Source: Pirellulaceae bacterium (lineage in GTDB: Bacteria > Planctomycetota > Planctomycetia > Pirellulales > Pirellulaceae). From it: 64,000 nt of DNA. Below, piece by piece: positions 35,457 through 44,296 of the stretch. Positions within the stretch are counted from its first letter, which is position 1. The number at the start of each line of letters is the position of its first letter. The stretch is taken from NCBI GenBank assembly GCA_026004775.1, contig BPJU01000014.1, positions 62,001 through 126,000 on the forward strand, given 5' to 3'. The position numbers and the translations under genes were made by a program. Below the pieces are notes generated by a model. It saw nothing but the letters and a program-made list of their open reading frames with translations, searched no databases and had not been told where the DNA came from.

Positions 35457-35730
35457 CTACGCGGGGTGGAAAGGGGTGACTTCCGCTACGAGCAGCGTTG
35501 CACGGGAGTCTCGCCCGTGGGGAGTTCAGTTTCCATCACAAGGAAGCCTGGGCTGCGCAGCCCGCGCTATGCACCGCTTTTAACCAACGTCTTGGGTAAC
35601 CCACCCGGCCGAGACGGCCGTGCCACCATACAAGCCGAACGCACCAAATCGCTGGCCGTCACACGCCCATCGTTGCTAAATAGCTTTGCACAATTTGGCA
35701 TCATGTCGACCGTTTAGGCGGCGATACGAG

Positions 35731-36756
35731 TCAACCCTTGGGGCCACGCAAGTTACGGTCCTCAAGATATCGAAGCACGTTACCTACTAATTCATCCATG
35801 CTGCGGCATTGGTGGTTACGCGTCACATTATCATGCAGGTCACGCCATACGCGCTCGATGCGATTCTCGTCCGGACAGTAAGGTGGCAAGAAGTGTAATC
35901 GGACACGCCCGCGCAGCTGCCGTACGAACTGTTGGGTCTGCTTGCTCTTATGGATTTTAAAATTGTCCAGTATCAAATGGATCCGTTTGGCTTTCGGGAA
36001 CAACTCCAGTAATTTCCGAACCAGGGAGAGGAACAAGCCACTGTTCTTGTGCGTCCCACCGGTCCAAATCAACTTCTGTGTCCGAGCATCTAAAGCACCC
36101 GCCATATAGCACTTCTGGTTCTTGCCGGGAGTGACGACTTGCTTTTGCTGTCCAGGTAGCATCCAATCCGGTCCAATTTTCGGGTTCAAATGAATATCCA
36201 CTTCATCCACATAGAACACATGCTCGCCCCGATTCTTGGTAGCTGCTAGACGTCGCAGATACGCCACACGCCTTTTCTTGGCCTTTTCCGGCATGCGACA
36301 GATCGCCACCGGCTTCGGGCGGCCACGCCGTGCCTTGATCATACGTAAGACACGCCACAGCGTAGAGATGTGAACCTTTACTCCGGTTTGCTGCGCCGTC
36401 ACGGCCACCAGCAGTTCCAGCGTCCAGGTCGGACGTAGATACCCGAAGTCGCGGGGTGTTTTCGATACCACACTCATCAACACGTACACGAAGCTATCGT
36501 CTACCTTGGGCCGACCATTGTCCTCCCGCCGATCAAAAAGTCCTGCAACTCCCTCTTCCCGAAACCGCTTCAGTACGCGCGACACGCGCGACTGGTGGCA
36601 ACCGACGCTCTCAGCAATAGCCCGCTGGCTCGATCGCTTGGCCGCCAGCAGCACGATCTGACAACGTTCCGCTAAACGCTTGTCCTTCATCTCGCGACGC
36701 AGTTTACGCAACTTCCACTTGATCCTGGAGCCTAAACGCAGTAACCTCCTTGTCAT
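35731..36756 (-). CDS. IS630-family transposase
   Basis: 341 residues from the ATG preceded by GGAGG at 8-nt spacing. HTH region, about residues 30-85: LAERCQIVLLAAKRSSQRAIAESVGCHQSRVSRVLKRF. The DDE catalytic domain follows: first Asp in FYVDEVDIHLNPK, second in HLILDNFKIHKS, and Glu in YCPDENRIERVWRDLH, spaced as in Tc1/mariner-like enzymes. The frame is intact, so the element may be active. The initiation region is part of an inverted repeat (see the regulatory entry). Confidence 0.95.
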   Translation of the reverse strand: MTRRLLRLGSRIKWKLRKLRREMKDKRLAERCQIVLLAAKRSSQRAIAESVGCHQSRVSRVLKRFREEGVAGLFDRREDNGRPKVDDSFVYVLMSVVSKTPRDFGYLRPTWTLELLVAVTAQQTGVKVHISTLWRVLRMIKARRGRPKPVAICRMPEKAKKRRVAYLRRLAATKNRGEHVFYVDEVDIHLNPKIGPDWMLPGQQKQVVTPGKNQKCYMAGALDARTQKLIWTGGTHKNSGLFLSLVRKLLELFPKAKRIHLILDNFKIHKSKQTQQFVRQLRGRVRLHFLPPYCPDENRIERVWRDLHDNVTRNHQCRSMDELVGNVLRYLEDRNLRGPKG

Positions 36757-36814
36757 AGAGATTTCCTCCAAGTGCATGGGAACCGTATACAACTGTCCCC
36801 GAGGAAATCTCTAT
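36755..36814 (-). promoter_or_regulatory. Inverted repeat that can mask the transposase ribosome-binding site
   Basis: ATAGAGATTTCCTC (36755-36768) and GAGGAAATCTCTAT (36801-36814) are perfect 14-bp complements. In the leftward mRNA the downstream arm contains the GAGG Shine-Dalgarno core and the first two bases of the AUG. A transcript entering from outside the element would fold and hide the start; one starting inside the 32-nt loop would not. Confidence 0.65.
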
Positions 36815-36910
36815 TTTTTGTCAACTTACGCAAGATCAATCTACAACTGACCTTGCGAGCGATGCCGAATACTGCAAAGCTATTTAGCTTGAGCACCGGC
36901 GGGAAGGCGC

Positions 36911-36943
36911 AAGGCATGATTCTGTAAAGGTATGATTCTGTAA
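36911..36943 (+). repeat. Tandem 16-bp direct repeat before the sulfatase gene
   Basis: AAGGCATGATTCTGTA is followed directly by AAGGTATGATTCTGTA, differing at one position. It lies between the IS630 right end and the sulfatase start; the second unit contains TATGAT, a possible -10. Confidence 0.7.
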
Positions 36944-36976
36944 TCGAATGCTTGTGGCTCTGCGAGGAGACGGCCG

Positions 36977-38449
36977 ATGTGCTGCCTTCGAAAATTTTTT
37001 TGTGGCGTGTCGTGCACAGCCACGTTGGCCATGTTTCTCATGTGGTCTTGCCTGTTATGGGGAGCTGACCAGGGCAGATGGAATGTATTGTTGATCGTGG
37101 CCGATGATCTTCGCGTGGAACTGGGTTGTTACGGATCGCCGGCCATTACACCCAATTTGGATCGGCTGGCACGAAATGCCGTCCGCTTCGAAAGGGCCTA
37201 CTGCCAGCAGGCGCTTTGCAACCCTTCGCGATCGTCGTTCCTTACCGGGTTGCGTCCTAATACGCTGCGTCTGTGGAACAACGGCACGCATTTCCGGGAG
37301 CTGAATCCGGGTGTGGTGACGCTACCGCAATATTTCCGGCAACATGGTTATCAGACCCGTTGTATTGGCAAGATCTTCCATAACTGGCACACGCGGCAAA
37401 AAGGCGACCCGGTGTCGTGGATCGCTCCGGAGTTTCTTCACTATGCCAACCACGGAGACGACGAACCTCAGGTGCCGGAAAACCTTCCGCCCAATCTGGC
37501 CGAAGGTATCGGGCGGATGTACGGGAAGGTGCCTGTGTGCGAGTGCCGGGATGTTCCGGACGAAGCGTATTTCGACGGCCGAGTAGCCGCGGAAGCTGTT
37601 CGCGTACTGCATGAGCTCAAAGAGCAGCCGTTTTTCCTGGCGGTGGGCTTTTGGAAACCGCATGCCCCCTTCAATGCACCGAAACGCTATTGGGATCTGT
37701 ATCACCGGGAAGCGCTGCCTCGGCTGGTGGAGAGCCCGCCGCAAGGCGTCCCGTTGCTTGCCCTTCACGACAGCCGCGAGATTCTTGGCATCGGACAACA
37801 GCGGGTCACCCCTACGGCCAGCCAGGCTGCCGAAATGCGGCACGGCTATTTTGCCAATATCAGCTATATGGATGCCCAGGTGGGAAAAGTCCTGGACGCG
37901 CTGGATCGCTTGGACTTGCGGTCCAAAACGGTTGTGGTTTTCTTGTCGGATCACGGCTACCACATCGGAGAACACACGTTGTGGGGTAAGACTTCGTGCT
38001 TCGAATACGATGCACGGGTACCGTTATTGATAGCGTTGCCGAATGCGGCCGCGGCGGGAGGCGTGGCGGCGGGCATGGTGGAATTGATCGATTTGTTTCC
38101 GACCTTGATAGAGCTGTGTGGATTGCCGCCGCTGGCGGAACTGGAGGGGGTGAGTCTGGTGCCGGTACTCCGCGACCCGAAGCTGGAGCTGAAACAAGCC
38201 GCCTATACCCAGCATCCCCGGCCGGCCTACTATGACCGCACCGAAACGGGCCTTCCGGAGGCGATGGGCTACAGCGTGCGCACCGCGTGGGGACGCTATA
38301 CGGAATGGCGCGATTGGACGACGGGCCGAGTGGTAGCTACGGAATTCTATGATCACGCCAACGATCCGTTCGAGTTGATGAATCTGGCCGATCAGCCATT
38401 GGCGTCGGTGGAGGCGTCACGCCGATTGTTACGCGCGGTTTTTCCTTGA
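36977..38449 (+). CDS. Secreted sulfatase, iduronate-2-sulfatase-like
   Basis: 490 residues; ATG preceded by GAGGAG at 8 nt. A signal peptide/TM (TLAMFLMWSCLLWG) leads to VLLIVADDLRVELGCYG and ALCNPSRSSFLTG, whose Cys is converted to formylglycine. VFLSDHGYHIGEHTLWGK carries metal ligands and is typical of the iduronate/choline-sulfatase side of the family. FWKPHAPFNAPKRYWDLY is also characteristic. The IS630 element ends 92 bp upstream and may have replaced or separated the original promoter. Confidence 0.93.
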   Translation: MCCLRKFFCGVSCTATLAMFLMWSCLLWGADQGRWNVLLIVADDLRVELGCYGSPAITPNLDRLARNAVRFERAYCQQALCNPSRSSFLTGLRPNTLRLWNNGTHFRELNPGVVTLPQYFRQHGYQTRCIGKIFHNWHTRQKGDPVSWIAPEFLHYANHGDDEPQVPENLPPNLAEGIGRMYGKVPVCECRDVPDEAYFDGRVAAEAVRVLHELKEQPFFLAVGFWKPHAPFNAPKRYWDLYHREALPRLVESPPQGVPLLALHDSREILGIGQQRVTPTASQAAEMRHGYFANISYMDAQVGKVLDALDRLDLRSKTVVVFLSDHGYHIGEHTLWGKTSCFEYDARVPLLIALPNAAAAGGVAAGMVELIDLFPTLIELCGLPPLAELEGVSLVPVLRDPKLELKQAAYTQHPRPAYYDRTETGLPEAMGYSVRTAWGRYTEWRDWTTGRVVATEFYDHANDPFELMNLADQPLASVEASRRLLRAVFP

Positions 38450-38488
38450 ACCCACGGCGGCCCTTCGCCCCAGCCGCGTCGTTTTCGG

Positions 38489-39607
38489 CTACGACGGTTC
38501 TGGCCAAGTGCGGTGCCCCGCATCGGAAAGCGGGATAAGGTGGACGGCCGAAGCTTTGAACTCGGCCGTCACTTCCTGGCCTGGCTCGAGCATGAGCTCG
38601 TGGCAAGCCTGCCCGGTGAGCATGGCCACCAAGCGAAAACCGCAATCCAATTCAATCCGCACGGCGGCGCCCAATGGCTGAAGGGTAACAATACGAGCCG
38701 CCAGCCGATTGCGCGCGCTACTGCGTGCCTGGGAGGCTCGCAACAAGGTCACGTTTTCCGGGCGTATCGTGACAAGGACCTCTCGGGAAAGCGTCTCGCT
38801 GCTGGCGGCCCATACCGTCCTGCCGGCTATTTCGACCTGGGCCAGCCCCTGTTCGACCCGGATCAGGCGCCCGGGAACGACGGTCTCGACGCCCACGATT
38901 TGGGCCACTTCAGCCGTGGCGGGCCGCGAAAAGACCTCCGCCGGTGATCCCTGTTGCACGACGCGCCCGGCAGCCATCAGCACAATCTGGTCGCCCAGCG
39001 CCATCGCCTCCTGCCTGTCATGCGTCACCAAGATCGCCGGGATGTGTGCCCGGTCCAACCAGCGGCGCAATTCCAGGCGGAGTGCCGCGCGCGTCGGTTC
39101 GTCGAGAGACGAAAACGGTTCGTCGAGCAGCAACAGCCGCGGCTGGCGAGCCAAAGCGCGGGCCAGTGCCACCCGCTGCCGCTGGCCTCCCGACAGCTCC
39201 TGGGGATACCGGTGTGCCAGCCCGGCCACTCCCACCAATTCCAAAAATTCTTGCACCGTCCGGTCTCGTTCCGGCGCCTTTTTCTTTACGGCATAGGCGA
39301 CGTTCTGGGCAGCGGTAAGGTGCGGAAAGAGAGAGTCGTCTTGGGTCACAAAGCCGATCCGGCGGGCCTGTGGGGTAAGCCGGACTTGGCGCGTCGTGTC
39401 CAACCAGCACTCGTCGCCCCACACGATCCGCCCCTCTTGCGGGCGATCCAGTCCGGCCAGGCATCGCAGCACCGTCGTCTTGCCGCACCCGGAGGGGCCA
39501 AACAGCACCACGATCTGGCAACGATCGACCGGCAGTTCCGCGGCAAACTCGATCCGTGGCCCTCTTCGGAATGCTCGTGCGAATTCGGCTACCAACGGTT
39601 GCTTCAT
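38489..39607 (-). CDS. modC: Molybdate ABC transporter ATP-binding protein ModC
   Basis: 372 residues; the start at 39607 overlaps the modB stop (ATGA). Walker A GPSGCGKTT, signature LSGGQRQR, Walker B LLLLDEPFSSLD and switch His in ILVTHDRQEA are all present. The C-terminal part (from about residue 285, TIRPENVTLL) is a TOBE-type molybdate-binding domain. It energises uptake of molybdate or tungstate through ModB. Last gene of the leftward modABC operon. Confidence 0.92.
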   Translation of the reverse strand: MKQPLVAEFARAFRRGPRIEFAAELPVDRCQIVVLFGPSGCGKTTVLRCLAGLDRPQEGRIVWGDECWLDTTRQVRLTPQARRIGFVTQDDSLFPHLTAAQNVAYAVKKKAPERDRTVQEFLELVGVAGLAHRYPQELSGGQRQRVALARALARQPRLLLLDEPFSSLDEPTRAALRLELRRWLDRAHIPAILVTHDRQEAMALGDQIVLMAAGRVVQQGSPAEVFSRPATAEVAQIVGVETVVPGRLIRVEQGLAQVEIAGRTVWAASSETLSREVLVTIRPENVTLLRASQARSSARNRLAARIVTLQPLGAAVRIELDCGFRLVAMLTGQACHELMLEPGQEVTAEFKASAVHLIPLSDAGHRTWPEPS

Positions 39608-40266
39608 ATTGCCCACGTGCGTCGCTCGACAAGATAGGTGCTGGCCATCGCCAGAAACGACACCAGCAGCAGTAAGCCGGATGCCCATGCAGCCCGGTCA
39701 TACTGCATCGCCTGTACTTCGTCGTAAATCGCAATCGATACGGTGCGCGTTACCCCAGGGATGTTGCCACCCACCATCAGCACCACCCCAAACTCACCCA
39801 ACGTGTGTGCAAACGCCAGCACCGCCCCGGCGACGATACCGGGCCACCCCAGCGGTACGGCTACTCGCCAGAACGTGCCCCAGTGGCTCTCCCCCAGCAC
39901 CCAGGAGGCCTCCAGTAGTCGCCGATCGATAGAAGCAAAGCCGACCACAAATGGGCGTACGGCGAACGGCAAGCTGAACAACATCGAGGCTACGACCAGC
40001 CCCGGAAAGCTGAAAGCCAGTGAGCGTCCGGTCCATGCTTCGAACAGGCCGCCGACCGGACCTCGTGGTCCAAGCAGCAACAGCAAATAAAACCCGAGCA
40101 CCGTGGGTGGCAGAACGAGCGGCAAAGCGACGACCGCCTGGATTACGAACCGGCCCGGCCACCGGGACATCGCTAACCAGTAAGCGAGCGGTATTCCCAG
40201 CAGACACAACAGCAACGTAGTGCAACTTGCAAGCTGCAAACTGACCATCACCGCCTGCCAGTCCAT
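39604..40266 (-). CDS. modB: Molybdate ABC transporter permease ModB
   Basis: 220 residues with five to six membrane segments. The start is preceded by AGGAGAG. The permease signature VLGESHWGTFWRVAVPLGWPGIVAGAVLAFAHTLGEFG (the EAA loop that docks ModC) sits at residues 135-172. It overlaps modC by 4 bp and follows modA by 20 bp. Confidence 0.93.
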   Translation of the reverse strand: MDWQAVMVSLQLASCTTLLLCLLGIPLAYWLAMSRWPGRFVIQAVVALPLVLPPTVLGFYLLLLLGPRGPVGGLFEAWTGRSLAFSFPGLVVASMLFSLPFAVRPFVVGFASIDRRLLEASWVLGESHWGTFWRVAVPLGWPGIVAGAVLAFAHTLGEFGVVLMVGGNIPGVTRTVSIAIYDEVQAMQYDRAAWASGLLLLVSFLAMASTYLVERRTWAI

Positions 40267-40286
40267 CGTTACTCTCCTGCCAGCAT

Positions 40287-41174
40287 CTAGGGCAGCCTGT
40301 CCCGCGTGTGTGCGGACGGCGAATCGTTATGAGCTTCGGCACCAGGCTGGTTCGAGGAGAAAGCGGTCTGAAAGCCGTACTTTTCGAGCACGGCGCGGCC
40401 CTCAGCCGAAAGGATGAAGTCCCGCAGTGCACGAGCCGCCTCGGGCTCCTTCGCGCTCACCAGCACTACTCCTCCTTGAACAAGGCCAGGCGCCAACTCT
40501 TCCGGCACCACCCAAAACTTGCCGTTTCCCTGCATGGCGGGGCTCAGCGCCAGCGAATGGGAAATGAGTCCCGCATCGGCTGCTCCGCTCTGAACGTATT
40601 GGGCCGCCTGGCTGACGTTTTCCCCCAGCACGAGTTTCCCCGCCAGTTGCTCATACAGCCCGGCGGCCCGAAGGGCTGATTCTGCCAGCCGGCCATAGGG
40701 GGCGTGGCGCGGGTTGGCTATCGCCACACGTCGCACCGACGGATCCAAGAGCAAATCCATCCCGAGTTTCTCTGGATCCAGCTTCGAATCGCGACGAACC
40801 CACAGCACCAATCGCCCCACGGCGTACACAAACAGCGTGTCGCGGTGGGCAAGCCCACGTTCGACCAACTGCTCCGGGTACTGGACGTCGGCCGATAGAA
40901 ACAAATCAAACGGAGCACGCTCGACAAGCTGCGCGAACAGGGTGCCGGACGAGCCGTAACTGACTCGCACCGTGATTTCGGGGTGCCCTGTGGAGAACCG
41001 GCTGGCCAGTTCGTCGACCACGAAACGAAGGTCCGAAGCGGCCGCCACATGCAACAGCCGCTGCCGCTTGTTGCCAGGAAGCTCTTTCGTGCGGTACCAC
41101 GGCCGGCTGACTCCCAACACGAAGCCGGCCACGGCCAACACCGCCAACACTACTAGAATCGCTCGTCGCAACAA
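40287..41174 (-). CDS. modA: Molybdate-binding protein ModA
   Basis: 295 residues. I chose the TTG at 41174: GGGAG lies 8 nt upstream, and the protein then opens with the export helix LLRRAILVVLAVLAVAGFVLG; longer frames to 41228 or 41357 have no ribosome-binding site. The mature part has LHVAAASDLRFVVDEL, VSYGSSGTLFAQL and FDLFLSADVQYPEQLVERG, the ligand-binding blocks of ModA. Molybdate delivered here could serve the YdeP-type enzyme at 9-11 kb. Confidence 0.9.
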   Translation of the reverse strand: MLRRAILVVLAVLAVAGFVLGVSRPWYRTKELPGNKRQRLLHVAAASDLRFVVDELASRFSTGHPEITVRVSYGSSGTLFAQLVERAPFDLFLSADVQYPEQLVERGLAHRDTLFVYAVGRLVLWVRRDSKLDPEKLGMDLLLDPSVRRVAIANPRHAPYGRLAESALRAAGLYEQLAGKLVLGENVSQAAQYVQSGAADAGLISHSLALSPAMQGNGKFWVVPEELAPGLVQGGVVLVSAKEPEAARALRDFILSAEGRAVLEKYGFQTAFSSNQPGAEAHNDSPSAHTRDRLP

Positions 41175-41385
41175 CGCCGGCGCTCCCGTAGAGTTCTCGG
41201 AGGTTGAAGACCTGCTGCCAGTGTTCACCGTATCGGCGGGGAAGCGCAGCCACAAGGGGTGAGCCGAGCCGGCGCAAGAAGCGCGACAAAGGGGCGTGGA
41301 TCGTCGCGGGCACCATATTGTAGCAGGCGGGAATTGCTGCTTAGAATCACCACTCAAGGAGTTCTTTGGATCGAGGAGCTGCCGG

Positions 41386-42630
41386 GTGGGCGAGCAGAAG
41401 ATCTACATTGTGGGGATCGGCGATGACGGGTGGCAAGGGCTAACGGCGCGCGCTCAGCAGGTCCTGGAACAAGCTGACGTGATCGTCGGAATGGACCAGG
41501 CGCTGCGTTGGGTGGAACATTTACCGGCGGAGAAGATCGACGCGTCTGGGCATCTGGAGTCGCTGGTGGACCGGCTTCAGGCCCTTTGCGATCAACGCGT
41601 GGTGGTGGTTGCCTCGGGCGACCCGCTCTTCTATGGGGTGACCCGCTACGTGTGCCAGCGTCTGGGGCATGACCGGTTTGAGGTGATCCCGCACGTCAGC
41701 AGCATGCAACTGGCGTTTGCTCGAGTCAAAGAAAGTTGGGATGATGCCTACCTGGCCAACGTGGCGTCTCAAGACCCGGATCGTTTGATTGAGCGAATTC
41801 GGGGTGCGGACAAGGTGGGGCTCTTTACCAGTGAAGAGCTGCCGCCGTCGAAAGTGGCCGAGTTGTTGTTGGCCTCGCACATCGATTATTTTGATGCCTA
41901 TGTGTGTGAAAACCTCGGTTCACCCGACGAGCGCGTGACGCAAGGCGAACTGAAGGATTTGGTGGGCCAGTCGTTCTCGCCCCTCAATGTGCTGATCCTC
42001 ATCCGCAAACCCCGCCGGCTGTCGAATAAAGGAGCCCAGCGACCGCGCCGGCTGTTTGGTAATCCGGACGATATGTTTTTGGAGTCGCTTCCGAAACGAG
42101 GGTTGCTGACGCCGGCCGAGGTGCGGGCCGTGGCGCTTTCGGAGATGGAAATTGCACCCGGCGACACGGTGTGGGACGTAGGAGCCGGAAGCGGATCGGT
42201 GGCTATTGAAGTGGCGCTGTTGAACCCCACCGGCCGGGTGTTTGCCATCGAGATGGATCCGCAGGATCACCAGCTTATCCGGGAAAATGCCGAACGATTC
42301 GGTGTGGCCAACCTGGTTCCCGTTTTGGGCGAAGCGCCGGCAGCGTGGCACGAGTTGCCTGATCCGGACGCGGTATTTGTCGGAGGGTCTGGACGGCAGG
42401 TGGCCGCTCTGGTAGCCGAAGCCTTCCAGCGATTGCGGCCCGGCGGGAGGCTCGTCGCCACGGTCAGTTCCCTGGACAACGTGGCGGCGGTACGTGACGT
42501 ATTGGAACGCCAAGCCGGAGAGGTGGGGCTGCTGTTGGTGCAGATTTCGCGGGGGCTCTACCAAATGGAGCGCATTGCGCTGGCGGCGCTCAACCCGGTT
42601 TTCATTCTGCGAGCGCGGAAAGCGATGTAA
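41386..42630 (+). CDS. cobL: Precorrin-6Y C5,15-methyltransferase (CbiE-CbiT fusion)
   Basis: 414 residues from a GTG with GAGGAG 8 nt upstream. The N-terminal half is a CbiE-type tetrapyrrole methylase (IYIVGIGDDGWQGL, VVVVASGDPLFYGVTR, VIPHVSSMQLAFA). The C-terminal half is CbiT (PKRGLLTPAEVRAVALSEM, VWDVGAGSGSVAIEVALL, DAVFVGGSGRQV), which also decarboxylates the acetate side chain at C12. It methylates C5 and C15 in corrin synthesis. No other cobalamin gene and no cobalamin riboswitch that I can recognise is nearby. Confidence 0.93.
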   Translation: MGEQKIYIVGIGDDGWQGLTARAQQVLEQADVIVGMDQALRWVEHLPAEKIDASGHLESLVDRLQALCDQRVVVVASGDPLFYGVTRYVCQRLGHDRFEVIPHVSSMQLAFARVKESWDDAYLANVASQDPDRLIERIRGADKVGLFTSEELPPSKVAELLLASHIDYFDAYVCENLGSPDERVTQGELKDLVGQSFSPLNVLILIRKPRRLSNKGAQRPRRLFGNPDDMFLESLPKRGLLTPAEVRAVALSEMEIAPGDTVWDVGAGSGSVAIEVALLNPTGRVFAIEMDPQDHQLIRENAERFGVANLVPVLGEAPAAWHELPDPDAVFVGGSGRQVAALVAEAFQRLRPGGRLVATVSSLDNVAAVRDVLERQAGEVGLLLVQISRGLYQMERIALAALNPVFILRARKAM

Positions 42631-42666
42631 CACTTCGAACACGGAAAGGGATGGAACAGGCCTGCC

Positions 42667-43401
42667 ATGACGAGCGACGACGCACCGATGGATGTGGTCG
42701 CCGTGGGCGCTCACCCGGATGATGTCGAGATTGCTTGCGGCGGAACGCTGGCCAAACTGGCCAAACTTGGATACCGTGTGGGCATTGTGGATTTGACGGA
42801 CGGCGAGCCGACGCCGCTGTCGCAAGGCCCCGAGCAGCGATTGGCCGAAGCCCAGCAGGCGGCCGCCGTCTTGGGAGTAGCGGCTCGGGTGACGCTCGAC
42901 CTCCCCAACCGGCGTCTGTTCGACACTTTCGAAGCCCGTGTGGCACTGGCCAAAGTCTTGCGGCGCTGGCGTCCGAAAGTCGTCATCGGTTTCGGCGACA
43001 AAACACCGATGGCTTCGCCTGATCACTGGCAGGCCATGCAGATCACGGATGCTGCCGTCTTTTATTCGCGGCTCACCAAGTGGGACAACGTCTTTGACGG
43101 GCTGCCTCCGCATGCCGTCTCCCACCAGTTATATTTTCGGTTGGCGTTCGAGCCGCCCGCGCACTGGATGGCACAACACTGCTTTACTCAGGATATTTCC
43201 GATACTCTGGAGCAGAAGTTGGCCGCCGTGCGGTGCTATGCCAGCCAGTTCCCGCCGGAAAAAGCGTATGTTTTCGAGCGGATTCGGGGTGCAGCGGTAC
43301 TGGTCGGTTCCGCCGCCGGCTTTGCCGCCGGCGAAATGTTCGTATCAGTCCGCCCGCTGGCCACCACGAACCTGATGCATCTGCTCTTCCATAAACTGTA
43401 A
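42667..43401 (+). CDS. LmbE/PIG-L deacetylase, BshB1-like
   Basis: 244 residues. The zinc site [14 protein letters not shown] is at residues 15-28, with the third ligand expected in [19 protein letters not shown]. The length and the [15 protein letters not shown] and [27 protein letters not shown] blocks fit BshB1, which deacetylates GlcNAc-malate in bacillithiol synthesis. No bshA or bshC lies in the window, so this role is an inference from similarity. It follows cobL by 36 bp. Confidence 0.8.
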   Translation: MTSDDAPMDVVAVGAHPDDVEIACGGTLAKLAKLGYRVGIVDLTDGEPTPLSQGPEQRLAEAQQAAAVLGVAARVTLDLPNRRLFDTFEARVALAKVLRRWRPKVVIGFGDKTPMASPDHWQAMQITDAAVFYSRLTKWDNVFDGLPPHAVSHQLYFRLAFEPPAHWMAQHCFTQDISDTLEQKLAAVRCYASQFPPEKAYVFERIRGAAVLVGSAAGFAAGEMFVSVRPLATTNLMHLLFHKL

Positions 43402-43696
43402 TCGATATCCGCGGCAGACGCCGTCGCGGCGAGGAACCCCCGGTCTGCAGGCTCAAGTCACCCCGGCAACAGGCGGTCCCGACCACCATGGCCATCCGGC
43501 CAAATGGCGCTGGCCCGACAATAAGGCTCCGCTCCCCCTGGTGGGGCAGCAACAGCCGACCGACTTCCGCCCCACGCCCCGGTATAGACCCGAAAACAGG
43601 TTCGGCATAAAATGTAAGGCGCCGGCAAGTAAATGCTACGATAGTTTAGAGTGCATGTCGGTGGAATACCGTGTTTCGGAAGAGAGGTGTCTAATT

Positions 43697-44029
43697 ATGC
43701 CAATCACGCTTACCGAACGGGCAGCTCAAGAAGTCAAGCGCGTCTTGCAGGAGCAGCAGATCGAAGAGCCGGTTTTCCTGCGAGTCGGGATTTCCGCCGG
43801 CGGATGTAGCGGGTTCAGCTACCTGCTGCAATTCGATCGCAATTGTGACCCGGAAAAAGACACGCAGTTCGAACAGCACGGCGTAAAGGTCGTCGTGGAC
43901 AAGAAAAGTGCGCTTTATCTGGAAGGCACGACGGTCGACTGGTACGAGTCGCTGGAACGGCGAGGTTTCACGTTCAACAATCCCAACGCAGTGCGCACCT
44001 GCGGTTGCGGAAGCTCGTTCCAGGTGTAA
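43697..44029 (+). CDS. A-type iron-sulfur cluster carrier (IscA/ErpA family)
   Basis: 110 residues from the ATG after GAGGTG (9 nt); the open frame extends upstream without family similarity. [32 protein letters not shown] and the C-terminal CGCGSSF carry the three conserved Cys that hold the cluster. [19 protein letters not shown] is also typical. It passes Fe-S clusters to apo-proteins. A strong terminator follows 37 bp after the stop. Confidence 0.95.
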   Translation: MPITLTERAAQEVKRVLQEQQIEEPVFLRVGISAGGCSGFSYLLQFDRNCDPEKDTQFEQHGVKVVVDKKSALYLEGTTVDWYESLERRGFTFNNPNAVRTCGCGSSFQV

Positions 44030-44065
44030 CACACCCGAGCGTGTGGTAGTTCGATTCCTCTAGGC

Positions 44066-44103
44066 AAAGCGCCCGGCAGTGGCTCAACACCGGGCGCTTT
44101 TTG
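44066..44103 (+). terminator. Rho-independent terminator after the Fe-S carrier gene
   Basis: Perfect 11-bp stem AAAGCGCCCGG/CCGGGCGCTTT with a 13-nt loop, followed by further T residues. The A-run at the left end means it could also stop leftward transcripts from the asparaginase-type gene. Confidence 0.85.
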
Positions 44104-44296
44104 CTCGTTTCATGCCACGGCCTGCCGCAACCGATTCACATCGCGGGCAATAAAAGCCAACCGCCCCACCCACGCCACTCGTCAAGTGTGGTGCCCATGA
44201 CGGCTTCGGTGTCTATGGCCGGCGATGGCCGGCACGTACGTGCCGCCACAGGTTGGACCGATTCTCCAGCACCGCAGCGGTTTGCCGTTCAAGGTG

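Larger units (their letters stand above)
34152..35676. other. 1.5-kb accessory intergenic region with repeats and transposase debris
   Basis: No intact gene. It contains a decayed DDE-transposase fragment near 34.6-34.9 kb, a GGCGGT/ACCGCC hairpin at 35203-35219, the nested hairpins at 35278 and 35411, two copies of GACTTCCGCTACG, the 14-bp palindrome GGGCTGCGCAGCCC at 35550-35563, and ends at the IS630 element. A 143-residue plus-strand frame at 34643-35074 lacks any protein-like features. Confidence 0.6.
35679..36884 (-). mobile_element. Complete IS630-family insertion sequence (1,206 bp)
   Basis: Terminal inverted repeats: AATAGCTTTGCA at the left end (from 35679) and its complement ending at 36884. 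Similarity extends inward (25 of 28 positions, counting the flanking GCTA). TA is duplicated at 35677-35678 and 36885-36886, and the flanking bases reconstruct a GCTAGC target, in line with the CTAG preference of IS630 elements. One transposase gene fills it. The right end lies 92 bp before a sulfatase gene. Confidence 0.88.

Noticed and set aside
36819-36824. TTGACA on the minus strand as -35 of the transposase promoter
   Set aside because: No acceptable -10 lies 15-19 bp downstream; the sequence there is CGGGGA.
41920-43125. 401-codon minus-strand frame across cobL and the deacetylase gene
   Set aside because: Crosses two real genes in antisense and lacks a start context or domains.
43402-43696. 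Cobalamin riboswitch near cobL
   Set aside because: I could not find the conserved B12-box or a matching fold in the flanking regions.
44045-44065. tRNA T-loop-like string near GTTCGATTCC
   Set aside because: No acceptor, D or anticodon arms can be folded around it; it lies just before a terminator.
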